In this document: positions 30,222 through 40,425 of the stretch, in pieces | Numbering within the stretch: the stretch's first letter is position 1 | Layout: every line of letters begins with the position of its first letter | Origin: Niallia endozanthoxylica | Lineage (GTDB): Bacteria > Bacillota > Bacilli > Bacillales > Cytobacillaceae | DNA: 64,000 nucleotides | Direction of reading: 5' to 3' | NCBI RefSeq assembly: GCF_008710145.1 | Contig: NZ_VYKL01000015.1 | Span: forward strand, 496,001 to 560,000 | Translations under genes and position numbers: made by a program | The notes under the pieces: generated by a model | Told to the model about the DNA's origin: nothing | What the model saw: the letters and a program-made list of their open reading frames with translations, nothing else | Database searches by the model: none

Positions 30222-31114
30222 AACGAATTACTTCCTTCCGTTTCCACGTTTCTTTCTTTTGGCATACGAATGGCATTTTCTAATGTAGGAACAGCTCCGA
30301 TGATCTCTATTGCTTTTTGAACATCCCGTTCCTGCGGCAGAACAAATACAGCCACTCTGCCATCATCCAAATCACGTTTTGCAAGCGGAACTAACGCAGG
30401 TGTTCCGGAATCCCTGTAGACACCCAATGCTGTAGAAACATCATGCAAAATAGCTTGTCTTTGTCCTAAATTGGCAATCGTAGAACGAGAATTGAAATTT
30501 TTCGGTTTTAAAATAAAACCCATTCCATACCGCAGCACTTCTTCTTGTCGTGCAGGTATCCCGATATTCATAATATAAATGTTATCCACATAAAGTCCCG
30601 CACCATCAAATCTCGGTTCAACATATGTAATATCAACAATATCCTTAATCTTGCTGCCAGCCATTAATTTTTTTGAAATCAAAAGTGAAATAAGAGCAAC
30701 GATTAGACCAACCCACAGATTAAATACTAAGTAAGCCAAGGTAGATAACAAGGAAGTAAAAATGACTAAATAGTTTCGGCTTTCAAAGGCAACGGCGATG
30801 CCTTCAATATAGGTTTTTCCACGCGGGACCATTTCATAGCTGTCTAATTCCGTCAGGGTGTTACGTTCCATGTTACGAACATCCCGGAACTGCGAAGCAG
30901 CTAAAGTCAAAAAGGTTATAGCCGTAAAATCTTCCTCCATTATGGACGGTACGGCTACCGTCCCTAGACCAGCTGCAATAAAACCAAGTGCAATATGGAT
31001 AATTTTCCCATGCAAATAGGTCGGATATTGACGATAATCCGTTCGAAGCATATAAATTCTCGTAAGTGTTCCAACAGTCATTCCTAGGATAATTGGATAA
31101 GTATATTCATTCAT
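30218..31114 (-). CDS. yphB: YIEGIA-family membrane protein (YphB type)
   Basis: 298 aa membrane protein carrying the diagnostic YIEGIA sequence in RGKTYIEGIAVAFESRNYLV near residue 103. Hydrophobic helices lie at about 5-20, 38-58, 66-78 and 115-150; the C-terminal half (from about 155) is soluble and may sit in the cytoplasm. In B. subtilis this gene group is linked to sporulation; the molecular role is unknown. Both ends overlap neighbours by four bases: the ATG lies in the yphA stop and the stop in the ypzH start, a tight three-gene translational chain. Confidence 0.82.
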   Translation of the reverse strand: MNEYTYPIILGMTVGTLTRIYMLRTDYRQYPTYLHGKIIHIALGFIAAGLGTVAVPSIMEEDFTAITFLTLAASQFRDVRNMERNTLTELDSYEMVPRGKTYIEGIAVAFESRNYLVIFTSLLSTLAYLVFNLWVGLIVALISLLISKKLMAGSKIKDIVDITYVEPRFDGAGLYVDNIYIMNIGIPARQEEVLRYGMGFILKPKNFNSRSTIANLGQRQAILHDVSTALGVYRDSGTPALVPLAKRDLDDGRVAVFVLPQERDVQKAIEIIGAVPTLENAIRMPKERNVETEGSNSL

Positions 31115-31719
31115 GTTAGTTTTTCTTTCTCCTTTTCTATAGAATGCAGATTTTTTTCAACATAACTTATAACAAATTCTAGTGTGTTCCAGCCAATTAA
31201 TACAGCAGCGGCCAATGCCAAAGGATCAAGAGCGTATAACGATGCAATTGGATAGGAAAATGAATACCTCGTTAAGATAAAAGCATAGAGTATTTCACCT
31301 TGAATCATTCCAAGCAGCACCACAAGTAACCTTTGCTTTTTGTCAGAATGCAGAAGGACTACAACACAAGCTACCAGGATAGCCAAAAGCCAGTCCCTTT
31401 TTATCAGAATCCAGATTGGATCAAACAGTTCAAATAAAAGAAAACATACAGATGTCAGCATTACTATAAAGGAAGTTAACATAAAGTAAAGAAGCTTTTT
31501 AGCTGATAATTGAGCTGACCAAATATAAACGGACAATATAATAAATATACCTGTTCCGTGTATTTCAAAACCCATAATGTTTATTGAAACCGTTGATAAT
31601 GTAATAGCTGCTAAAATCCAGGCAGAAAGGAGCAGGCGGTCAGGATGTGTCTTGCGATAAAAAAAAGTCGTAATAATCCAGCCAAACCAAAATAGCCAAT
31701 AAAATAATAACCCATCCAC
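31111..31719 (-). CDS. yphA: YphA, polytopic membrane protein
   Basis: About 202 aa protein consisting almost wholly of membrane helices (six to seven), for example LLFYWLFWFGWIITTFFYR and GIFIILSVYIWSAQLSA. I choose the GTG at 31719 (VDGLLFYW) over the GTG three codons upstream, because AGGGGG is 8 bases before it. First gene of the coupled yphA-yphB-ypzH set, divergent from ypzI. Function unknown; sporulation association by family neighbourhood. Confidence 0.78.
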   Translation of the reverse strand: MDGLLFYWLFWFGWIITTFFYRKTHPDRLLLSAWILAAITLSTVSINIMGFEIHGTGIFIILSVYIWSAQLSAKKLLYFMLTSFIVMLTSVCFLLFELFDPIWILIKRDWLLAILVACVVVLLHSDKKQRLLVVLLGMIQGEILYAFILTRYSFSYPIASLYALDPLALAAAVLIGWNTLEFVISYVEKNLHSIEKEKEKLT

Positions 31720-31875
31720 GATAAGCACCCCCTATCCTTTCCATTATGGCTAAAGTTGATTGACTTTAGTCGTTTTGGTTTCCAATTTTCCAATTATCTT
31801 CTTGATAAATTTCCCTTACGGATGCATAATCCTGCGTACAAATACCATGTTAAAGAGAGGAGGTGTCAAAAGATT

Positions 31876-32007
31876 ATGGGTAGAGACCGACAAGAGAAAA
31901 AGCTAAAAAATAGCGGACGTGTTGAATCTGACAGAGATCAAGCACTCCACTATCCTGGTGCAACGAAATTGCAAAGTCCCGAAGAAGCAAGACGATTAAA
32001 CGACAAT

Positions 32008-32019
<12 letters not shown>
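31876..32019 (+). CDS. ypzI: YpzI-family small protein
   Basis: 47 aa highly charged, probably unfolded protein: MGRDRQEKKLKNSGRVESDR then DQALHYPGATKLQSPEEARR. The sequence resembles B. subtilis YpzI. The frame stays open 40 codons upstream, but a GGAGGTG site 10 bases before this ATG sets the start. Its last codons (NDNKDV and stop) form the left arm of a 28 bp terminator stem shared with fni. Function unknown. Confidence 0.85.
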
Positions 32020-33115
<1,096 letters not shown>

Positions 33116-33121
33116 TCACCA

Positions 33122-34258
33122 TTATTTTTTCAGATTCTTTAACTGGTCACCAATCATATCCCCTAATTGGAAACCTTTTGATTCTTCAGGAAGTTCATAA
33201 GCAATTTCTTCCGTCACGTTTTCTTCTAGTTCCTTTATACTTAATGATAGGCGCTGATCTGCTTCATTGACATCAAGAACTTTTACTTTTATTTTTTCTC
33301 CATCGCTTAATACTTCATGCGGTGACCCAATATGTTTATGGGAGATTTGAGAAATATGAACAAGTCCTTCTACACCAGGGAATACTTCAACAAATGCACC
33401 ATATGAAACAATTCGTTTTATTTGGCCATCTAAAACGGCTCCTTTTGGTGCTTTCTCTGCAATATTTGTCCAAGGTCCAGGCAGTGTTTCTTTAATTGAT
33501 AATGAAATTCTTTCATTGTCCTGATCAACACTTAAAACTTTAACTTGAACCTTTTGGCCTTCCTCCACAACATCTGATGGTTTCTCAACATGCTGATACG
33601 ATAATTGTGAAATATGAACAAGTCCATCAATACCGCCAATGTCAACAAACGCACCAAAATCTGTAATTCTTTGTACAGTTCCTTCTAGCACTTGACCTGC
33701 CTTTAGTGAAGATAATAACTGTTTCTTTTGTTTCCCCTTCTCCTCTTCTAATACAGCACGATGAGAAAGAATAATGCGGTTCTTCTCTTTATCAAGCTCA
33801 ACAATTTTAAATGTAAGGGTTCTTCCTTTATAGTCAGAGAAATCTTCTACAAAATGTGATTCTACTAAAGAAGCTGGTACGAAACCGCGAACACCAAGGT
33901 CAACCACAAGTCCGCCTTTGACAACATCTTTAATCTCAGCTTCAAATATTTCCCCTTTGTCAAACTTTTCAACAAGCTGGTCCCAAGCCTTTTCAGCATC
34001 TACTTTTCGTTTTGATAATATCAGTGCCTCTTCTTCAACTTTTAACACTTGAAGATCAAGAGCATCTCCCTCAGCAACTACATCGCTGGCCTTTTCAATA
34101 TGAAGACTCGATAATTCGCTGATTGGAATGATTCCATCAAGTTTACTCTCAGAAACTTCAACAATTACTTGCTTTTCTTCCACTTTTGTTACGATACCGC
34201 GAACAGTATCTCCTACTTCAAAATTTCTAACTTCTACTTGATTCATTTCTTCTGACAT
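33122..34258 (-). CDS. ypfD: ribosomal protein S1 homologue with four S1 domains
   Basis: 378 aa RNA-binding protein with four S1 repeats at about residues 15-85, 100-168, 186-254 and 271-340. The last two are the most canonical ([20 protein letters not shown] and [20 protein letters not shown]). E. coli S1 has six repeats; four is normal in Bacillus, where the protein is non-essential and its ribosome association is debated. It lies between plsC and fni, as expected. Confidence 0.94.
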   Translation of the reverse strand: MSEEMNQVEVRNFEVGDTVRGIVTKVEEKQVIVEVSESKLDGIIPISELSSLHIEKASDVVAEGDALDLQVLKVEEEALILSKRKVDAEKAWDQLVEKFDKGEIFEAEIKDVVKGGLVVDLGVRGFVPASLVESHFVEDFSDYKGRTLTFKIVELDKEKNRIILSHRAVLEEEKGKQKKQLLSSLKAGQVLEGTVQRITDFGAFVDIGGIDGLVHISQLSYQHVEKPSDVVEEGQKVQVKVLSVDQDNERISLSIKETLPGPWTNIAEKAPKGAVLDGQIKRIVSYGAFVEVFPGVEGLVHISQISHKHIGSPHEVLSDGEKIKVKVLDVNEADQRLSLSIKELEENVTEEIAYELPEESKGFQLGDMIGDQLKNLKK

Positions 34259-34420
34259 ATGTATTCCTCCTTAGTTCGCAGAACTTGCTTTTTATATAAG
34301 ATTATTTCCTTTGTCGCTATCATCCAAAATGAAGCTTAAAAATTCTATCGAAAGAATTTTCAAAAAAAATCTCTTTTTATAAACTTCTTATAAATGAGTC
34401 TTTTTGTCAAGCAAGACGAA

Positions 34421-35002
34421 TCACTTATGGGCTAAGATAAGCTGTTTAATTTCATTCATAATGACTTCAGTCACTTGTTCAGCTGAAGCTTTATTCTGCC
34501 TGTATTCATCCATAGAAATCGGCTTACCATAAACAACTTTCAGCCTTTTAAATGGTTTATACGGTCCAATAATGGCGCATGGCACGATATGGGCATTTGA
34601 ACGAAGTGCAAAAAAACCTGCTCCGGCTAACCCTTTACCTAATTCTCCGGTTTTACTTCTCGTTCCCTCCGGAAAAAGCCCCAATACGTTGCCAGCATTT
34701 AATACATCCAATCCCTTTCTTAAAGCTCCTCTGTCACTAAATCCCCGCTTAACTGGAAAAGCATTAATATGCGGCAGGATTTTCCCTAGAATTGGTACTG
34801 AAAATAATTCTTCTTTGGCCATGAAGTGAATCGGCCTTGGCGATGTAATACCAATAACCTCAGGATCAAAATTATTAATATGATTACAGCAAAGCAGCAC
34901 ACCGCCATCAGCAGGAACATTTTCCTTGCCAATTACCTTAAACTGATAAATTGGAAATAAAATAAAATTACAAATCGTTCGACCCAATGGATACAAATTC
35001 AA
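34421..35002 (-). CDS. plsC: 1-acyl-sn-glycerol-3-phosphate acyltransferase family protein
   Basis: 193 aa PlsC-type acyltransferase that acylates lysophosphatidate in phospholipid synthesis. The HX4D catalytic motif is His41...Asp46 in CNHINNFDPE, and the substrate motif FPEGTRS follows at about residue 115. The hydrophobic N terminus ICNFILFPIYQFKV suggests a membrane-facing surface. The start is TTG, only 2 bases past the cmk stop, so it is presumably coupled to cmk. Paralogues exist in Bacillus, so the exact acyl acceptor is inferred. Confidence 0.9.
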   Translation of the reverse strand: MNLYPLGRTICNFILFPIYQFKVIGKENVPADGGVLLCCNHINNFDPEVIGITSPRPIHFMAKEELFSVPILGKILPHINAFPVKRGFSDRGALRKGLDVLNAGNVLGLFPEGTRSKTGELGKGLAGAGFFALRSNAHIVPCAIIGPYKPFKRLKVVYGKPISMDEYRQNKASAEQVTEVIMNEIKQLILAHK

Positions 35003-35004
35003 CT

Positions 35005-35679
35005 CTATCTAACCCTTTCTTTTACCAGTTCCATTATCTTTTCAACAACCTGCTCAATCTCTAAAGCTGTTGTATCTATTTCAATTGCATCCTCAGCTTT
35101 TTTTAGCGGCGCAATTTCCCTCTCTGAATCAAGCTTGTCCCTCTGCTCTATTTCTTCTTGAAGTTTCTTTAAATCCGATGGGTAGCCCTTTATAAGGTTT
35201 TCTGCATGTCTTCTTTTAGCTCGCTCTTCTACCGAGGCAAGTAAAAATACCTTTACCTCTGCATGGGGCAGCACATGAGTACCAATATCACGACCATCCA
35301 TTACAACACCGCCGTTAGCGGCAAAGCTCTGCTGCCTCTTTGTTAAATCATTTCTCACTAATGGATGACGAGCAACAATCGAAACAGAATTGGTCACGTC
35401 TGGTGTTCTAATTTCATTTGTAACATTTTTTCCATCTAAATAGATGGCTTGGCCGCCTTTTTCTGGAATTAATTCTATTTTAGTTTCAGCCAATATTTGA
35501 CTTAGCTCATTCTCATTCTCGAGATTGGCCTGCCGAAGAATGGCCTTATATGTTACGGCTCTGTACATCGCTCCCGTATCGATATAAATGTAAGATAGGT
35601 TTTCAGCCACTCTCTTAGCAACTGTACTTTTTCCTGCTGCAGCAGGGCCGTCAATGGCGATTGATAGTTTATCCTTCAT
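35005..35679 (-). CDS. cmk: cytidylate kinase
   Basis: Phosphorylates CMP and dCMP using ATP; 224 aa. P-loop GPAAAGKST at residues 11-19, [12 protein letters not shown] for the nucleotide monophosphate, [13 protein letters not shown], and the lid [14 protein letters not shown] strong AGGAGGCACT site precedes the ATG. Overall length is typical of the Cmk family. The cmk-ypfD linkage is conserved in Bacillus; here plsC stands between them. Confidence 0.97.
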   Translation of the reverse strand: MKDKLSIAIDGPAAAGKSTVAKRVAENLSYIYIDTGAMYRAVTYKAILRQANLENENELSQILAETKIELIPEKGGQAIYLDGKNVTNEIRTPDVTNSVSIVARHPLVRNDLTKRQQSFAANGGVVMDGRDIGTHVLPHAEVKVFLLASVEERAKRRHAENLIKGYPSDLKKLQEEIEQRDKLDSEREIAPLKKAEDAIEIDTTALEIEQVVEKIMELVKERVR

Positions 35680-35844
35680 AGTGCCTCCTGTAGTAATAGT
35701 ATATGTTCAATTTTTTTCCCAAAATATCCAATGAGTCACTTTTCTTTTTCCCCTAACTATTCTATTTTAACATATGTATATAATACCGTGTTATTTGAGG
35801 AATCTTTGTTATACAATTCAAAAAAGCAGGGAAGCCCCTGCAAT

Positions 35845-36024
35845 TTATTTACCAGAAAAAGTTTCTAAAAACTCGGTTAAGTCATTTTCTGTTACTCCTT
35901 CATACTGTGCTATCTGCTGAAGCTCAGGAAATGAATTAAACCGGTGAAAAAAGACTTGAGTCAACAGTAAAAATACAAAATGGATAATAATCATTTTTAA
36001 TAGCAATCTTTCTATTAATTTCAT
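35845..36024 (-). CDS. ypfB: YpfB-like small membrane protein (DUF5359)
   Basis: 59 aa protein, MKLIERLLLKMIIIHFVFLL..., with one N-terminal membrane helix and a soluble tail ending in a YEGVTENDLTEFLETFSGK-like acidic stretch. I use the internal ATG at 36024 (the frame runs 10 codons further) because this matches B. subtilis YpfB. The ribosome site is weak. It lies between ypfA and cmk as in B. subtilis. Function unknown. Confidence 0.75.
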   Translation of the reverse strand: MKLIERLLLKMIIIHFVFLLLTQVFFHRFNSFPELQQIAQYEGVTENDLTEFLETFSGK

Positions 36025-36083
36025 CCCATTCAAACCCCATATCTTGTTATACATATTTCTATTATGGGATGGACATAGGACTA

Positions 36084-36749
36084 TTATTCGCTTAGCTCTA
36101 TTCCTTTTTTCTTAAGAGCCATTTGTCTATCAAAAGTAAACCGAAGCAGCTGCTGTCTTTGCTGGGGAGTGACCTCTGAAAACAGGATTGAAAATAAATC
36201 CTGATGCGTATTTTCCTTTTTCACAATTCTAACTACTTTACTTTCCAAATTCATGTAATGAATCTCCCCATTCTGCATGGGTAAAACAAATACCGACCTG
36301 ATGTTCATTCCCGGTTTCACATTTACTAAGTGATTTAAGACAGCTAAAGCTCCTCCGGCACTGAAATCCTTTGTAATCGTCGTAAAAGGCTGAAACTCAT
36401 GATTAAATGGATGGATGGCAACATCAACAGCTGTATCTATACGTACAAATTTACGCCTCTGAATTTTTATTACATTTTCATTACCAGGATAGAAAAGTTT
36501 CACCATAGGTATTCCTTGCACGATTCTTCCCAATATTTCTGTGTCAAAAGAATAGACTGATTTTCCTTCAATAAAGGAAACTCGAAGCTGGGTACCATCT
36601 ATCAAAAATGTAGTTTTGTTAGTCTCTATGTTTTTCGGATAATCAATATAAAGGATATTACCCTTTTTCTCAACTAATCTGCACTTGTATCTTTCCGTTT
36701 GCTCTGGATATTTCAGTTCTAAAGTAAGTGAATTTCCTGTTGTTATCAT
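36084..36749 (-). CDS. ypfA: YpfA/MotI-type PilZ protein, c-di-GMP flagellar brake
   Basis: 221 aa cytoplasmic protein with an N-terminal YcgR-like beta-barrel (residues 1-95) and a C-terminal PilZ domain. The c-di-GMP pocket is visible as RRKFVR (RxxxR) and DFSAGG (DxSxxG). In B. subtilis the homologue (YpfA, also called DgrA or MotI) binds c-di-GMP and stalls the flagellar stator, so the same role is inferred. An extended -10 promoter candidate and the first copy of an inverted-repeat element lie upstream. Confidence 0.9.
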   Translation of the reverse strand: MITTGNSLTLELKYPEQTERYKCRLVEKKGNILYIDYPKNIETNKTTFLIDGTQLRVSFIEGKSVYSFDTEILGRIVQGIPMVKLFYPGNENVIKIQRRKFVRIDTAVDVAIHPFNHEFQPFTTITKDFSAGGALAVLNHLVNVKPGMNIRSVFVLPMQNGEIHYMNLESKVVRIVKKENTHQDLFSILFSEVTPQQRQQLLRFTFDRQMALKKKGIELSE

Positions 36750-36787
36750 ATAATCAATCTTTCCTTTAAGAGCTTCCTAATATGTAA

Positions 36788-36817
36788 ATTATGCCATGCT
36801 CTAATATGTTGGTGCAA
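36788..36817 (-). promoter_or_regulatory. candidate promoter for ypfA (extended -10)
   Basis: Minus strand TTGCAC, 18 bases, then CATAAT preceded by TGG, giving an extended -10. About 40 bases upstream of the ypfA ATG. It lies in the 312 bp gap 36750-37061, which also holds the inverted-repeat element and the ypeB terminator. Confidence 0.4.
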
Positions 36818-36855
36818 TAAAAAGAATAAGTTTCATAGATTAAATCTTAAAACAT

Positions 36856-36963
36856 GGCTTTGTTACAGAATATTGTTGGTTTTCGACTCATTTAAACTGA
36901 AATATTCATTTCACATGAATGAGTCGAAAATCTGGCTTATCAACATCGTACTTTAACACAGCC
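36856..36963 (-). repeat. inverted-repeat element, copy 1 (108 bp), flanked by 8 bp direct repeats
   Basis: Imperfect palindrome with ends GGCTGTGTTAAAG...TAACAAAGCC, containing an inner palindrome TTTTCGACTCATT / AAATGAGTCGAAAA. An exact 8-base repeat TAAAACAT flanks it (36848-36855 and 36964-36971), as a transposition target duplication would. A 90 bp relative lies in opposite orientation at 40296-40385. No reading frame inside; this looks like a MITE-type element. Confidence 0.75.
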
Positions 36964-36971
36964 TAAAACAT

Positions 36972-37046
36972 AAAAAAATCTGCGTGATCATTCACCCTTT
37001 GCTTAAGTCTTAAAATTCGAGCAAAGAGTGAGAAAGGAACACGCAG
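36972..37046 (-). terminator. terminator after ypeB
   Basis: Outer stem CTGCGTG/CACGCAG and inner stem TCACCCTTTGCT/AGCAAAGAGTGA (one bulge), followed on the minus strand by ATTTTTTTATG. It starts about 15 bases after the ypeB stop. Confidence 0.75.
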
Positions 37047-37061
37047 CATCTTGTATAGTTT

Positions 37062-38414
37062 CTAAACTACTTTTTCATAGATAGGTTCAGCATTTTTCAT
37101 TTTCTCAACTTTTTCTTCAATTCCCGATTCAGCATTAATAAAAATTCGATACGTATCCTGATCAAGAGTACCCATAAATTCATAGCATAGCACTTCTTTA
37201 TTCATATCATTCATTATAACAGCTAAACCATCATCCATTACTTTTACCTGTGGATTAATTTTCTTTCGCGCTTCATCAATCGTAAGGGATGGTTCCGCTA
37301 TCTGTCTCTTATCATTTACCGATTTCAAGTAATCTTCTTCCGAAAAACCGACAATTTGCCCGTTATCAAGCGCTACCTTCATTTTTACGGATTCAGGGTA
37401 AATTCTTACCCCATTCTCCGTTTTCACAAAGGTAAATACCCCAAGATTATCATATTGAGCACTTTCAAACATTTCCAAGTTCTTAAAACCGTTTTCTTTC
37501 AAAAATTGCAATGCCTTGTTAGCAGCATCATTTAGGCTGATTTTCTGTTCATTGACATCCCTTGATAAGATATACCAAATGGGATAGCCTCCTTTTTTCG
37601 TTATATCCATATTAGCTATTTGTTTCGTTTTATTGTCTTCGATGGAAACGCTATAAAACTCATAATGTGAACCATCTCCGTTTTTTGTTACATTAACCTC
37701 TACATCTTTTCCCAAATTGGCATATTGAGCAGCTATCTTCATTGCCTCTTCTTTAGAGATGTTTTTGCCTGATAAATTATTAAATCCATCATCATCCTTC
37801 TGCATATTGACAAAAGCAGGTCCGAAGTCCGTCTCTCCGTAGCTGTCTACTGCTTTTTCAACCGTTTTAAATCCATCAATAATGGTGTTATCAGCTGTTT
37901 CTTTTCCTGTTGCTAATGCAAGCTCCACATCCATCCAGCGCAGATTATTTTCCAGCGCCATGTGCTGAACATTTCTCAATTCATTTTGAATCTCTTCTGC
38001 TTGACCGTATAATTCCTTCAGAGCTTTATACTCTTCATCACTTAATGGTTCTTTTTCTAAATCCCGAATGGCCGTTTGATAACTGAAATCTCCAATTTTT
38101 GATAAAAACTCTTCTGTTTTATTAAATGGAAGCAGAGTTAATGGCAATTGCCCGACATCATTATGTGCTTGGGAAGTAATTTTCCAAACCTCTGCCAGTG
38201 CCGGTGATAAAGACTCACGAGAATTCATTGCCAGCGTGGCGCCAATTTTGTCGTGCAATAAATCCATTTGATAGGACAAATCATGAAAAGCCCTTTGATA
38301 GTTATTTTCTGCATTAATTAATACAGCATTTTTTTCCCGATGCTCCTGGTATCCCCACAATGCCGTGCCTGCAACACCTAATGACAGAACTGTAATTAAA
38401 ATTCCTCTAAACAT
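37062..38414 (-). CDS. ypeB: germination protein YpeB
   Basis: 450 aa spore protein needed for correct deposition and stability of SleB. An N-terminal signal/anchor (GILITVLSLGVAGTALWGYQ) precedes a long helical region (about 30-220), then PepSY-type repeats to the end (for example ISKEEAMKIAAQYANLG and LTIDEARKKINPQVKVMDDG). It lies 12 bases downstream of sleB in a two-gene operon, as in other Bacillus, normally expressed in the forespore. A GAGGTGAGAAC site precedes the ATG. Confidence 0.96.
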   Translation of the reverse strand: MFRGILITVLSLGVAGTALWGYQEHREKNAVLINAENNYQRAFHDLSYQMDLLHDKIGATLAMNSRESLSPALAEVWKITSQAHNDVGQLPLTLLPFNKTEEFLSKIGDFSYQTAIRDLEKEPLSDEEYKALKELYGQAEEIQNELRNVQHMALENNLRWMDVELALATGKETADNTIIDGFKTVEKAVDSYGETDFGPAFVNMQKDDDGFNNLSGKNISKEEAMKIAAQYANLGKDVEVNVTKNGDGSHYEFYSVSIEDNKTKQIANMDITKKGGYPIWYILSRDVNEQKISLNDAANKALQFLKENGFKNLEMFESAQYDNLGVFTFVKTENGVRIYPESVKMKVALDNGQIVGFSEEDYLKSVNDKRQIAEPSLTIDEARKKINPQVKVMDDGLAVIMNDMNKEVLCYEFMGTLDQDTYRIFINAESGIEEKVEKMKNAEPIYEKVV

Positions 38415-38426
38415 GTTCTCACCTCT

Positions 38427-39332
38427 TTATTTACAGAATATATGCTTGCCAATCTTTTTAATTTGCGGGCGTGTCCAAATCCAGCCGCTAGTTGCCGTAT
38501 CAGGATTGAAATAATATATCGCATCACCAGTCGGATCCCAGCCATTTATGGCATCAAGCACAGCTTGTTTGGCGTTTTCATTTGGTGTAAGCCATATTTG
38601 TCCATCTGCAACAGCTGTAAATGCACGAGGTTCAAAAATAACTCCGGATACTGTATTAGGGAACGATGCACTGTTTACCCGGTTCAAAATAACCGCAGCA
38701 ACTGCCACCTGTCCGATATACGGTTCACCTCTTGCCTCTCCATATACAGCGTTAGCCATTAACTGAATATCGTTTTGAGAAAATCCGCCTGGAACATTTG
38801 CAGCGGTCGGTTTATTATTGCCCTCGGGTGCTGCTGTGTTCGGCTGTTGATTTGCTTGTGTTTGCGGTTGTGCCTGAGGCTCGGGAGTTTGTTTAGCTGG
38901 CGCCTGGTTTTGTTGATTACCTCCTGCCGGTGCTTTTTCCGGTTGTTTTTGTTTATTTATATCGGTTCCTCCATAATGAGTAAATTTATTCCCTTTATTT
39001 ATTTGTTCCTTAACAAATTGCTTATTGTATTTAGATGCTTTCACAAGTTTACCCTTTGTTTCCGTTCCAGCTAAACCATCTATCGGCAGGCCAAACTCAT
39101 ATTGAAAATTCCGTAACGCCCAATATGTACCCCAGCCGAAGACGCCATCAATTTTCCCGTTATAAAAGCCTAAATATTGCAATCGAGATTGGAGTTCAAT
39201 GACATCATCACCAACAGCTCCTTGTTGTATAATCTGGTTGGAAAAGGCATTCACTTCGTCTTCTAACGGGACAATGAATAAGAATATAGAGAAAAGGACA
39301 ATGAGTTTGGATTGAAATGTTATTCTTTTCAT
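38427..39332 (-). CDS. sleB: spore cortex-lytic enzyme SleB
   Basis: 301 aa exported lytic transglycosylase that degrades spore cortex during germination. Signal peptide (residues 1-29), peptidoglycan-binding domain 1 (VIELQSRLQYLGFYNGKIDG, about 44-100), a Q/P/N-rich linker (about 130-180), then the hydrolase_2 catalytic domain starting ANAVYGEARGEPYIGQVAVA with the catalytic glutamate in GEARGE. The linker is longer than some homologues. First gene of sleB-ypeB. Confidence 0.96.
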   Translation of the reverse strand: MKRITFQSKLIVLFSIFLFIVPLEDEVNAFSNQIIQQGAVGDDVIELQSRLQYLGFYNGKIDGVFGWGTYWALRNFQYEFGLPIDGLAGTETKGKLVKASKYNKQFVKEQINKGNKFTHYGGTDINKQKQPEKAPAGGNQQNQAPAKQTPEPQAQPQTQANQQPNTAAPEGNNKPTAANVPGGFSQNDIQLMANAVYGEARGEPYIGQVAVAAVILNRVNSASFPNTVSGVIFEPRAFTAVADGQIWLTPNENAKQAVLDAINGWDPTGDAIYYFNPDTATSGWIWTRPQIKKIGKHIFCK

Positions 39333-39472
39333 GTATCTACTACCCCCAATTATAAATCATTCTCACATTAGTCGTATTTTTTGTAGTAATTGGTTTTTTA
39401 TACAGCAAATTTACAAGAAGGATAAAATTTTCCCAAATATGAACAATGTGTAAGAACTATTTTCAAATAACA

Positions 39473-39520
39473 AAATGCAAAAAGCCCCTCATTCACAAGA
39501 ATGAAAGGCTTTTTGCATTT
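39473..39520 (-). terminator. terminator overlapping the end of prsW
   Basis: Arms AAATGCAAAAAGCC (39473-39486) and its complement (39507-39520), with an inner TCATTC/GAATGA stem. The 5' arm on the minus strand is the last coding stretch of prsW, so the stop codon lies inside the hairpin. Confidence 0.8.
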
Positions 39521-40172
39521 CAGCATATTGTGCACTTAGTGTATGGGCTTTTTTTACTTTCCATAAGCCCAACCACCATAGAAAAATCATAAATGGAAGC
39601 ATAATATAGACCCAGTTGGTTTGTGAAATAAGAATATAATCATAAATACCATGTAAGAGATAGGGAATGAGGAAAGATAAGATAAGCCATTTAAGGTTTG
39701 AGGATGATGAAAACTTTCCTTTTCCTAAATAATAACCCATAATAACACCAAACAAGGCATGGCTTGGAACAGGCAAAAGCGCACGGCCAATAGCAAATTC
39801 AAGCCCGTTTGCAATCAAATATAGAATATTTTCTGTAGTTGCGAAACCTAATGATACAGAAGCACCATATACAATACCATCATATGGCTCATCGAAATGA
39901 AAATGGAGAAATGCTGTATAGTAGACAATAAACCATTTAAAGAACTCTTCAAGTAAACTAGCTGATAGAAATGCATCAGCTAAATTAGAATGTATGATAT
40001 TTTCCGTTTCTAGTACATACTGAATAAACATAATGGGAAAGACAAGAAGTGAGCCGAATAAAAATGTTTTTATAACCATTGAAATAGGTTCTACACCGAA
40101 ACGGTCCTTTAAATAAAAATAGCATAATAAGGCTAAACCAGGTGCAATCCCGGCTGACAATATTCCTAGCAT
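39489..40172 (-). CDS. prsW: PrsW-type intramembrane protease
   Basis: Glutamic-type membrane protease; in B. subtilis it performs site-1 cleavage of the anti-sigma factor RsiW. The start [16 protein letters not shown] (227 aa) follows GAGG at 7 bases; the frame runs six codons further. Seven to eight membrane helices. The EExxK motif is in [14 protein letters not shown] and a conserved His in [15 protein letters not shown]. rsiW and sigW are not in this window, so the substrate is inferred from the family. Confidence 0.92.
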   Translation of the reverse strand: MLGILSAGIAPGLALLCYFYLKDRFGVEPISMVIKTFLFGSLLVFPIMFIQYVLETENIIHSNLADAFLSASLLEEFFKWFIVYYTAFLHFHFDEPYDGIVYGASVSLGFATTENILYLIANGLEFAIGRALLPVPSHALFGVIMGYYLGKGKFSSSSNLKWLILSFLIPYLLHGIYDYILISQTNWVYIMLPFMIFLWWLGLWKVKKAHTLSAQYAEMQKAFHSCE

Positions 40173-40295
40173 TAGCCGTCCTCTTTTCAATCTATTTTCC
40201 TTAATCCTACCATGATATGCTCATATTGAAAATGACCTATTTTATTAGATAGGAATATTTTGTAAACAAAAAGAGCTTCAGCTTTTTATTTTTTA

Positions 40296-40385
40296 GGCTT
40301 TGTTAAAGTACGATGTTGATAAGCAAGATTTTTAATTCATTCGTGTGAAATGAACCAAAAATCAACAATATTATTTAACAAAGCC
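40296..40385 (+). repeat. inverted-repeat element, copy 2 (90 bp)
   Basis: Ends GGCTTTGTTAAA...TTTAACAAAGCC are exact inverted repeats of 12 bases, with further pairing (GTTGAT/ATCAAC). It is related to copy 1 (36856-36963) over its whole length, sharing 35 of the first 37 bases in the matching orientation. The flanks (ATTTTTTA and GTGTTTTA) are only partly alike. It sits about 40 bases upstream of the asparaginase start. Confidence 0.75.
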
Positions 40386-40425
40386 GTGTTTTAAAGTTAT
40401 ACCATCATTATTTGGAGGCTTTTAT

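Noticed and set aside
36750..40425. A transposon or composite element bounded by the two inverted-repeat copies
   Set aside because: The genes between the copies are core Bacillus genes (ypeB-sleB, prsW) with no transposase, and the copies differ by 18 bp, so this looks like two separate insertions.
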